A DNA stretch of 64,000 nt from Mangifera indica (Eukaryota; Streptophyta; Magnoliopsida; Sapindales; Anacardiaceae), in NCBI RefSeq assembly GCF_011075055.1, contig NW_025401183.1, forward strand, positions 41,603 to 105,602, in the 5' to 3' direction. Below are positions 1 to 9,300 of the stretch, one piece after another; position 1 is the stretch's first letter; every line of letters begins with the position of its first letter. The translations under genes and the position numbers were made by a program. Below the pieces are notes generated by a model. That model was not told the DNA's origin. It saw only the letters and a list, made by a program, of their open reading frames with translations, and ran no database searches.

Positions 1-1397
1 AATTAAAGTCTTGACGTCGAAGGCATCCAAAACAAAAGCCGCAAAGCAATTTTTCCACAGCTTGCCACAGTGAAGTCAAATTGCCAATATATATATATTT
101 TCTAATGTAGATGAACGCCAAGTAAATGGTGATGGAAGACATTTGGCACTTACCCACTTCTCTCTGGTATTATGGATTCAAGTTAATTAGGTGAAAAAGC
201 ACATGCAGAAATTTTAATTCAATTTCAACATTGAGTTAGCTGGCTTGACTGGTCTTGGCACATTAATTTTAGTTTAATAAGATTTTGAGAATGTGATGGC
301 TTATAATTTATATATATTATTGGAATGTGATAGCTTTTCTAGCTCTATGTCAAAACCCCGTGCTCGCCATTCGATCAAATTGGCATTGCCATTGCGAAAT
401 ATTATCTTAAATTATTAGTACTTCTTTTCGATTGGTAAACATTTTAATAATCTAAAATTTATTGTGTCTATTCTGTCATAGTAAGTTTCGTTATCGGATA
501 AGAAAAGTATTTGGAATATCCATTCCAGCAAATCCCTTTAGTAGTCAAATATAATATCTAGATATTTTTAATTTAAATATGATTCTAGATATTTATTTTT
601 ATTTAAGTTAAACTCATATATAATAATTATAACATAATCTTAAGTTAATAAGAGACTATTGTTTAACTCAATAAATACAAAATAAAATAGAAAATAAATC
701 TATTAGATATCAGTGAGACATCCTACTATTTAGAGTTTTTTATACCATCATTAACTAATAAAATTTTTACTAAATGTTCTTGAGTGATAGAGTGAATAGA
801 CAAAGTGTTTAGTTGTTATTCTTATAACTTATCGATTCTTTAAATGCCATTTTATGAGTTCGGTAAAGAGAAGATTTTATCATATAACAATTTTCCTAAT
901 TCCTATAGCGCGGGCAAAACTTTGAGCACCCCTCACTTTTCTTCACAAATGACACATGGAGGCTTGGGGTAGGTAGTGAGACTTCATGATGATGGTATCT
1001 ATACACTATATGTTATGTGTCATATGCTTGTGTCATGTGCTAATCAAGATGATTTATGTCACTAAAGAGTATTGATGAGCACGTTTTGTTTGTATCCATC
1101 AAATTGATAACACTTGATATAATGTTATATTAAATGGTGAGAGTTATTTTTCACTCTACTTAAATTTACTTACATAACTTGACTTAGATTTATTTAAATC
1201 AAATTGATTATATATCAAATATGTAAAATTTTAAATCTAATGGTCAATTTTATAACTATAATGATTTGTAGCCTCTTGTATTAGACACTCAAACAACCTT
1301 ACTCTGACTTATTTTCACTTGTTTAAATCTTTAGTCTAACAGTCACTTACACAAATTCCGAAGTGTACCCTTGCTTTAAAGCCCAGCGTTGACATAT
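1..1397. other. AT-rich intergenic spacer, no gene seen
   Basis: No open frame of convincing length or recognisable protein similarity was found on either strand. The stretch is AT-rich with short runs of TA and homopolymer A or T, as is usual between plant genes. Regulatory sites cannot be assigned. Confidence 0.6.
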
Positions 1398-1406
1398 TTT
1401 TCTTAT

Positions 1407-2177
1407 GGCCAAACGACTATTTCCCACCCAAGGTATGCTGTAATGACAAGTTTCCCCCTTTTAACTATGGAAATACCAAACACCCACCCATGGCCAGTTA
1501 AATTTAACAGAACCCTAACGCCTGAAAATTTTATCTCCTTTTGCCCCCCTAAAGTTTGAAAAAAAAAATTTCCCCCCAGCCTAAGTTTAAGAAAATGGCA
1601 GTTTCACCCTAGGGTTTGGTTTTGAAATCTCCGGCGACCTCTCCGGCTCCGTTGCCGACGGCTTCTCCCTCCCGAAGAATCCTCTCCTTCCGGTGATCGG
1701 TTTCCTCCCATTTGGAGGTCCGATCGTCGCCGGAAAAGCGGTGGGAGACGAAGAACTTCGTCGGGGAAGACGAACTTCGTCTTCCCCGACGAAGTTCTTC
1801 GTCTCCCACCGCTTTTCCGGCGACGATCGGACCTCCAAATGGGAGGAAACCGATCACCGGAAGGAGAGGATTCTTCGGGAGGGAGAAGCCGTCGGCAACG
1901 GAGCCGGAGAGGTCGCCGGAGATTTCAAAACCAAACCCTAGGGTGAAACTGCCATTTTCTTAAACTTAGGCTGGGGGAAAATTTTTGTTTTCAAACTTTA
2001 GGGGGGCAAAAGGAAATTATATTTTAGTTTATTTTTTAATATTATAGAGAAAATGACAATTTTACCCTTAACCCCGTTAAATTTAACTGGCCATGGGTGG
2101 GTGTTTGGTATTTCCATAGTTAAAGGGGGGAAACTTGTCATTACAGCATACCTTGGGTGGGAAATAGTCGTTTGGCC
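1407..2177. mobile_element. Mutator-like foldback MITE, copy A (intact)
   Basis: The 771-bp element begins GGCCAAACGACTATTTCCCA and ends with its reverse complement. The 9-bp sequence ttttcttat occurs directly before it (1398-1406) and directly after it (2178-2186), which is a perfect target-site duplication. A 9-bp duplication is characteristic of Mutator-like elements. The element is one long inverted repeat folding around about position 1775; from about 1573 to 1977 the arms are identical by eye. The right arm carries an extra AT-rich stretch of about 35 bp near 2018-2062. It encodes no transposase, so it is non-autonomous. The open frames of about 80 codons on both strands (1587-1963) are mirror-image by-products of the GC-rich palindrome, and I do not regard them as genes. 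Confidence 0.9.
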
Positions 2178-2186
2178 TTTTCTTAT

Positions 2187-3862
2187 TTGTAAATTTATGA
2201 TAAAGTAAAGCTAATTACCTTGTAAATTCCAGACCGATCACTGTCACAATTCACAGTGCCAAGTTCCAGAAACACTGCATTTTTCTAAATGGATAGAAGT
2301 TAGGTATATTTGCTATATTGTATAGATTAATTAGGAAGCATTTATGCATAATGGAAGTATGCTAGCTATGCTTGCCTTTTCTTCTCTCTTTCCATCTACC
2401 AGTCCATAGAGTCAAGGAATATTCGTCTCTTTCTCCACTTGTCTCTTATCATCAGACGGAGTCATTGTCTTTCATGACCTTCCAATATTTTTTAAACGAA
2501 TAATTAAGCGTAGGAAATTGATAAAACCTTTATTAGGAATCTCTTGAATTTCTTATTTAATCATTTTCTAGTGACCATTTGGATTTGTGTTGTTATATTT
2601 TCATAAGATCAGTACATTAATATTATCCAAGACAAAATATTTGATGTCAGTTTGAATGTTTAAAAATTTTTAATCTGTAGGTCAAAAGTGAACCATTAAT
2701 TGTTTCTCTTAAAATATATTGAAGTAAAAGTCAGCGACCAGTCAGTCACCTTTAATCAGACTTCAAAAATATTTCTAATTATGATTATTTTTTATTTTGA
2801 TTACCATATACCATAAGAAATAAGAATAAGATATGGTTCCATCATTAAATTAGGTATCCCTTGATGTTTGTACTTAATTCATGACTTAAAATTTGACAGT
2901 ACATAATCATGCATGAAGGGTCATGAGGGCAACTTTAATTTCCTGCTCACTGGCTACATTGAGGTATACCCAGTGATTTGAACAGAAGTGATGGGTAAAC
3001 CAGCATTATTATATGACCAGTTTGTGGAGCTTTCATGCAGTTAGATAGGCATTGACTCTTATTTGCTATAATCCCAGGAAGAATGAATAGAGACTCAAAC
3101 AAGTAATCAACATTCTTTTGGTGGGCTCCCATAACAAAAGGTTTCACCGTCTAAATCTTCTTTCTAGATTCTATTGACTTGTTTGGCACACTTCATTTTC
3201 ATCTGATGTACATACAAATTTTGGTTCACATACACTCGTATCATTTCATTTTTCATGTAAATTGGAATAACATATTATATTTGAAATCCAGTAATGTTAT
3301 TAAGTAGAGATGAGGTTAAGCACTCAAAATTTTGAAACTTCTTAGTCAGTTCTGAAAATTTAATCACATTGTTGAACATGAGGATGAAGCACATGAATTG
3401 AATTTGAACCATGTTATTGGTAAGTGGGTATCACTGTCGCTGCCGGCCTCTAAGCCTTCGAGATTCCCAATGGGAAACTTGTGGTGCTTATAGTTGGATC
3501 ATTATCTGATATCATAGTTTCAAAAGTGTTAGCATTTAGCCATAAGTATTTTACACACAAGTAATATTGCAAAGATGAAGCGCTGCGACCGAATTGGTAG
3601 CTAGACTTGAGTCTAAAACATGTAACAGACGTATCAGATTTGATTATGTTAGCACGAAAAGTCCCCTTCTGACTCTTCTTAATGTCTTTTCATGAGACCG
3701 AACTTCTTTTTTCTTATTGAATATGCACTTTCTAAAGGCCTTGCTTTGTCGGTTCGATCATGAACCTGCAAAGATGGCGGCACCTCCGCAATTCTAAACC
3801 TTACATCACAGGCGTTACATTAGTCAACAAAGCCCCCGGCCACCCAATCGACATGATTTGTC
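2187..3862. other. intergenic spacer upstream of the peptide gene
   Basis: No gene was recognised. A 66-codon minus-strand frame at 2947-3147 has no recognisable domain and no supporting context. The segment 3306-3413 is half of an inverted duplication listed separately. The 3' end should contain the promoter of the peptide gene at 3935. Confidence 0.5.
3306..3413 (+). repeat. left arm of a dispersed inverted repeat (partner 6613-6710)
   Basis: This segment is the reverse complement of 6613-6710. A core of 32 bases (3382-3413 against 6613-6644) is identical, and weaker similarity extends through the rest, including shared GATGAGG and CTTCTTAG blocks. The two arms flank the PIP-like gene. The origin is unknown; it could be a decayed transposon end or a duplicated non-coding segment. 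Confidence 0.6.
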
Positions 3863-3870
3863 TATATAAA
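3863..3870 (+). promoter_or_regulatory. putative TATA box of the PIP-like peptide gene
   Basis: The sequence TATATAAA lies 65 bp before the ATG at 3935. This would place transcription start near 3895-3900 and leave a short 5' leader. The assignment rests on motif and spacing only. Confidence 0.55.
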
Positions 3871-3934
3871 TGGAACTCCTCATATAATAAATTCATTGCA
3901 AACAATACAGACTTCAGCGAATTAATAATCTAAC

Positions 3935-4210
3935 ATGGGCATAGGAAGAGTGCACAAGTTTATTTGCATATTCTTTCTTCTTCTTGGTTCTGTCTTGTTG
4001 AGCACCTTGCCTTACGCAACAGAAGCACGGCCATTGCAGAGCTCAGATATGTCTGCCGAAAGATTTCACCTCACGGAGAATAAGAACTCAGGACCGAGCC
4101 CCGGCGTTGGACACAGATATAAAAATGCTAAACGTCTTGGAGAGAGTAAGAACTCTGGACCAAGTCCTGGTGAGGGACATAAGATTATTGATACAGGCAA
4201 TGAACATTAG
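3935..4210 (+). CDS. PAMP-induced secreted peptide (PIP) precursor-like, two SGPS motifs
   Basis: The 91-residue precursor has an N-terminal hydrophobic signal peptide (about residues 7-31, ending near TEA-RPL), a variable acidic/basic linker and two copies of the conserved core: NSGPSPGVGH (about 51-60) and NSGPSPGEGH (about 72-81). The SGPS core followed by GxGH is the hallmark of the plant PIP/PIPL family. Its members are secreted, processed to small proline-hydroxylated peptides and, in Arabidopsis PIP1, sensed through the receptor kinase RLK7 to amplify immunity. Two SGPS motifs in one precursor are known in some members (prePIP2 and prePIP3). The last motif is not at the extreme C-terminus: nine residues, KIIDTGNEH, follow the GH. 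Similarity of SPGxGH to CEP peptides makes CEP an alternative, but the SGPS start favours PIP. The gene has no intron and a TATA box 65 bp upstream. Confidence 0.8.
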   Translation: MGIGRVHKFICIFFLLLGSVLLSTLPYATEARPLQSSDMSAERFHLTENKNSGPSPGVGHRYKNAKRLGESKNSGPSPGEGHKIIDTGNEH

Positions 4211-5416
4211 TAATCCATATCTAAAGTATATTCTTTCTTTATTTTGTTCAATTTTTGTTCTTTCCATGACATATTAAACTCAGAGCCTGTGGAAAAAACA
4301 CAGAGTCAATGGAAAAATGTATAGTTTTTTGCGTATTGAATTGTTCTCTTTTACATTCTCATTATTACTGAAATGCTTCTATGAGCAAGAGTTTAATATT
4401 TCCACCATTCAGCTTTTCTGCAACTTAATTTCTAGATAAAGAAATAAAAAGTTTCAAAAGGAGCACTAACTGTAAACTTGAAGGTGAACTTTAATTTTAT
4501 AAAATAAAGTTCCAAGTGGGCTTCCCTGCCTTGGGAGAAATGGAATTGTGGTGAGATTCAAGGAATAAAATATGTCGATGATTTGGATAATTAATAAATA
4601 TATTTGCTATCATTTCATCATGAGTTGGCTTAAACTGTTATAAATGTCGTTTTAGTGAAACTTGAGTTCCCGGAGATGCTACTTCTGCTGCCAAATGGCA
4701 TCAAATTAACCAAATTCCAAGTTTGATGCATGACTTCTGAAATGACGTCTACCTTACCTGCATAAATTAGCTAAAAAATAATATTAATAATATAAAAAAT
4801 TTATGTATACATATTTTAAATATATAAATAAATATATATTTATATATATTATTATATAATTAAATAATTTTAAATTAAAGATAAAATAATATCTAATTTA
4901 TAATATATCTATATAAATATGTATTTATTTATATATCTATTTTAAATACATATAATATTATTTTTAATATATATTTATATAGATTATTATATGATTAAAT
5001 ATTATTTTATTTTTAATTTAAAATTATTTAATTATATAATTATATATTTAGTTACGTATTTCAAATAGATACGTATAATTATATTTAAAAATAAAAAAGC
5101 TCATGAGGTCTTGACTTTCCCAGCCGTATTCTAGTCTTTAATATAAAATATCTGATTTATATATTATTAACCAAGTGACTCTGTAATATAGTTAATTTAA
5201 TCTAAATGGTTGAATTATTGGATTAAATGATTATAATTATATTTTTAAAATATTTAAGTTATAATTCAAAAAGATTAATATTTTTTAAATTATTAGATTT
5301 AATTTAATTTTTTTTACATTTTTAGTTATATCTCTTGATAAATTTTAAAATTCTCATTCTAACCTAATGTTATTACGACGTAAGTATATATTTTTCTGTA
5401 GTGACTAAAATATCCC
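4211..5416. other. intergenic spacer with AT-rich foldback sequence
   Basis: The first 300 bp should hold the 3' untranslated region of the peptide gene. From about 4780 to 5090 the sequence is almost pure A/T and folds back on itself: segments such as aatatatatttatat and taaattattta recur in both orientations. It resembles other AT-rich palindromes in the window (13696, 41603, 49744). No gene was seen. Confidence 0.5.
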
Positions 5417-5596
5417 TTGGCTCAAAAGGAGATGTTGAGTTACATGAAGACTGTTACACTTACTCATCCTGTGATTGAGAAAGCTTTCCACTTGACCTTT
5501 TTTTTATTGGACTTTGATCCTGCAAGGGATGAGGATGCAATGGATTTGCTTTGTATGAATTTGACCATGTCTGGTGTTAAGGCATTTGTTGGCTGA
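5417..5596 (+). other. open segment of unknown nature, possible gene remnant
   Basis: A 59-codon frame free of stops, with balanced amino-acid use, runs to a TGA at 5594-5596; its first ATG is at 5431. It contains phrases such as THPVIEKAF and LLDFDPARDEDAMDLL that look more like a folded protein than like random AT-rich DNA. I do not recognise the family. There is no clear start context or continuation downstream, so it may be a single leftover exon of a decayed gene. Confidence 0.25.
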
Positions 5597-6612
5597 TGGG
5601 GCATTGATTGGATACTATTGAACATTCATTGGTGAAACATCATATTCATATTGTCCCACCACCATTTTAGTCTGAACTTTTGAAATAGGTAGCTAGGGCA
5701 GTTGATTTTTCGGTTGAATGATTTCATATTTCCAAGGAGAAATTCATGATGAATGGAATCTGGACGAGAAAACAAAGTATTGGAGAAAACTGGGTTTCTC
5801 TTTGGGAGCATTTGAATAGGAAAAATTTCTGGAATGAAATAAAAAATTTATTACTATTGGACAAACCAATAGAGAATTTTGAATAGAGTACTCCTATTGA
5901 AATACACTTGGAGTGCTGAAACTAAGCTCAAAGATTTATCTCTGATACTAAATGAGGTTTAAAAATTTGTTTTATAAAGGAGGTGTATTTAGCCATCACG
6001 AATGAAGATTTGACTAAATGAGACTAAAAGTCGCTTTCCAAAAATCACCCATCCAAATCCTTTTTTTCAATGGGCTAGCATGGGCTGGACTAAAAAAATT
6101 ATATGCTAGACCCAAGCTCCACGGTCTTAGCCGATTTTGACCCAAAAGTAGGTTGAAAGGACATAACCTGATTATACAGATAATATATTATTATAAAATT
6201 AAATTTTATTTTATTTTTAATTTAAAATTATCTAATCATATGATGTTACATTATCTATATACTCAAATTATATATTAAAAACATGTACGCATAATTTTAT
6301 TATTTTTATAAACTAAATCAATTTTTCTGAGTGTATTTTTAATTTGAGATATATATATTTTTTAATTCAGTCACATGTGTTGAAATTATCATAATTATAA
6401 AGCTATATCAAATTTAAGATCATAGCTTATTTTATACGTATGATATGTTAATAGAATAATGCTATATATACCTAATTTTAAATATTTAAATAATATGTTA
6501 TCATATATTTGAATATTATTTTATCTTTAATTTAAAATCTTTTAATTATATGATTTTGGATACTAAATTGGATAATAAAAATTGAGTATACATAGTTTTC
6601 AGCAACATGAGC

Positions 6613-6710
6613 CATGGTTCAAATTCAATTCATGTGCTTCATCCTTTTGTTCAATTACATGTGAGAACCTAAGAAGTTGATCCACACGTTGAGCCCTCGA
6701 CCTCATCTTC
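6613..6710 (-). repeat. right arm of a dispersed inverted repeat (partner 3306-3413)
   Basis: This is the reverse complement of 3306-3413, with a 32-base identical core at 6613-6644. The arms are about 3.2 kb apart. The sequence between 6150 and 6610 is AT-rich and contains short palindromes but no gene. Confidence 0.6.
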
Positions 6711-7029
6711 GTCTTCTTCTAACAACACTGCATTTTTTCTTCTGTTTTTATATGCAAGTTATACTAATCACAAGACGGTAGAACTCTACAGTAAAGATTT
6801 AGGCGCTGAAACGTTTTGTTTTTTCTTGGGTGATTGGATATGTCTGCATGATGAGATAGATAGTGATCTTGTCATTCATCTGTGATCGCAATTTTCTCAG
6901 CAAGGGACAAGTTAATCAGTTCACATTGCATTGTCAAACGATTCCATCACATTATTAATAGAATAAAGATGTGTTGTATTTTCAATGGAACTATTTCCCA
7001 TCGTCATTATTAGAACCAAACAGCTGTGA

Positions 7030-8879
7030 TTAATATAGTTTTACTGATCTCGGCCTGACCCTATCTTCTTCTTCTGACTGTTTGTCACAGAGTAGACCTT
7101 CACGTCCACAGGAATTTTCGTTAACAATCTCATCAACCAACCACTGAATATTCATGTCCGAGGAACCGCCGCTGGCTACTGCATTCCTTGCTGCAAGCTT
7201 CAATTCCGTGACATTCTTCTTGTAATCTTCTGATTTGGGTCCACTATAGATTTCTTCAATACATTTCCCCAGATCCTCAGTGGTAACAATTCCGTCACTG
7301 TTTGGCCTAAGCCTTAGGCCAATCTTGAAAACATCAGTTGCAAGCTTTGCATTTGTCGGTTGGTCAGTCCATTGAGGATATGCGATGACTGGCACTCCTG
7401 CAGCTATTGTTTCTGACAGAGAATTCCACCCACAGTGGGTTATGAAACCGGCAATAGCCGGGTAGGCCAAAACTTTTGTTTGGCGACACCAGGATGCAAT
7501 AAAGCCTCGGTCTTACGTTTCTTCGACGAACGCATTTGGTAATTCACCTGCACCATCAGGTTTAGGAAATTCTGGTTGCTTTACCACCCATAAGAATGGA
7601 TGACTACAATTCTTAAGAGCCATTGCCATGGCCTCCATTTATTTTGCTGATAAGACCAGGACGCTACCAAATGATATGTAAATAACTGAAGAAGCTGCTT
7701 GATTGCTTAGCCATTCTAAGCAAGAATCTTCAGGTTTCCAGAGTTCAACCCCGATATCGAGGATATCATCTTCACCGAGAAGCGAAAGAGGAACCAGAGG
7801 ACCAACTGGTCGGATTTGACAAAGCTCAGACATGGAGTCGGTGACTTCTTTCTCTAACTCAAGAAACGAATTGGCCAATACCCAGTTGTGCTTCTTCATG
7901 TTTTGATACAAGCCAGATAACATTTTTAGGATGTTACTAAAAGGATCTGAAGGAAGAATAAATGAAGGCAAATCTTCCGTGGACAACACCGGTAAGCCTG
8001 GCAACTCGACGCTTAAGCAAGGACTCTCTAAAGGGAAACGGTTTTAGTTTATTTAAAAAACCATAATAAATAGCAAAGAGTGAACATGGTTGGATCCAAA
8101 GCAATGCACAAGGGACTTTATGCTCTACGGCAACATTAGCCGCCCATGCAACAAACGGATTGCTAATGGTGCAAGAAAGCTTCTTATGGTTATAACCGTT
8201 GTGTTCTTTGATAAGGTTTGAGAGGTTAACAGGTCCAACTTTTCCAAGAGTTTCAAAGTAGTGATCGAAATTGTTTGTCCTGTCGTAGCCTAAGTCGAAC
8301 CCATCAGAGAAAAACAGAAACCGGATATCAGAGGTAAATGGCTTGGGCACATGTTCTTTAGCGTTTTCGGTGCAGGCGAGTCCAACATGGAGGCCTTTGG
8401 AGATTAGACGTTTGCCACGGAGAATCACATTTCAAAAACTAGCTATTGAGATGGAAGCGCCCAAAGCCATAAACCCCACACTAGTTGCCTATACATTTCA
8501 ATGTGAGATTCAAGTCTCATACCTTGTATTTGAGATCCTAACATACCACCACGCTCCGTAGCCCCGGTGCCCACGCGTGCTGACTGTGCGCTAGCTCCCT
8601 GCTAGCCTCGGGCGAACACTACAATACCGGCATCACCACCCGCGCTGCACGATTGCAACTGGGAGACATGGTGATGACTCTGATACCAAATGATACGAAC
8701 CTTAGGAGAACCACACCTCAAAAACTAACTATTGAGATGGGAGAGTCTAAGACCATATAAACCCCACACTAGTTACCCATACTTTCCAATGTGAGATTCA
8801 AGTCCTATACCTTGCATTTGAGATCCTAACACACATACACATGATGATGAATAGCTTGTTTGTCTTCCTTCAAAGCCAT
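7030..8879 (-). pseudogene. UGT84B-like UDP-glycosyltransferase pseudogene
   Basis: This is a broken relative of the intact gene at 14123. The start is at 8879 and reads MALKEDKQAIHHHV, matching the intact copy's N-terminus. A TRIM retrotransposon then interrupts it (8419-8831), and about 18 codons around the catalytic-His motif are missing. Coding similarity resumes at GKRLISKGL (about 8418). Further lesions are a frameshift near 8027-8031, after the KPFP codons; a stop at 7639-7641, where the intact copy has Gln in SAKQMEA; and a stop at 7513-7515, where the intact copy has Lys in EETKDQG. The PSPG sugar-donor box survives in sequence (about 7360-7490, with HCGWNSLSETIAAG). Taken together these lesions rule out a working enzyme. 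Retained similarity along the full length suggests a fairly recent death after tandem duplication. Confidence 0.92.
8419..8831 (-). mobile_element. TRIM (miniature LTR retrotransposon) inside the UGT pseudogene
   Basis: Two direct repeats of roughly 83% identity by eye flank a 147-bp internal segment. Reading the minus strand, the 5' LTR is 8831-8691 (141 bp, TGTTAGG...GTATCA). It is followed after 2 nt by TGGTATCAGAG (8688-8678), the standard primer-binding site complementary to initiator Met-tRNA. The 3' LTR begins at 8543, just after a purine-rich tract (GGAGCGTGGTGG). The 3' LTR lacks its last 14 or so bases, and the host gene lacks about 50 bp next to it, so a deletion removed that junction. 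The element has no coding capacity and an overall length near 410 bp, which fits the TRIM class. Confidence 0.85.
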
Positions 8880-9142
8880 GAATATTTTGACACGAAATCT
8901 GGACAGACAAATGCGAGAGGATCAAAGGAAGAGAGGTTTCTAAGTGGAAATGGAATACAGCAACCCAAAATCATATGCCATATATATAGCCGGTCACTCG
9001 TGTATGTGTGTGTTGCATGCCGATTTGTGAGGTTTCACAGTATTATAACGTTTTGTATCACTAAAAGATTTTCGAGAAATTATATTTAAGAAAATATTCA
9101 GACGTAAGAACAGATTACCAGTATTTTATATTTTCCTTTTAG

Positions 9143-9300
9143 CCATTATTAATGTATTTTACACGTGAACTTCGATGAAATAATAGATTTCCCACTTTTT
9201 ATATTTAAAATGATCATTTTCCATTATCAACGTATTTTTCACATGGGCTTTGATGAAAAAATAGATTTTTCACTTTTTCTAATTTAAAATGATCATTTTT
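9143..9300 (+). repeat. tandem duplication, two units of about 80 bp
   Basis: Unit one (9143-9220) and unit two (9221-9300) both run from ccattat to aaaatgatcatttt with scattered substitutions; the shared blocks include gatgaaa..atagattt and cacttttt. It is non-coding and lies in the spacer between the UGT pseudogene and the intact UGT84B-like gene. Confidence 0.75.

Noticed and set aside
1587..1963. Open frames of about 82 codons on both strands that look protein-like (Ser/Arg/Pro rich).
   Set aside because: They mirror each other because they lie in the palindromic core of a foldback MITE; similar frames recur in the copy at 58782-59151. There is no start context or domain, so they are by-products of base composition.
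8841..9089. 82-codon plus-strand frame MMMNSLFVFLQS.
   Set aside because: It lies antisense to the N-terminal codons of the UGT pseudogene and runs into spacer; there is no domain.
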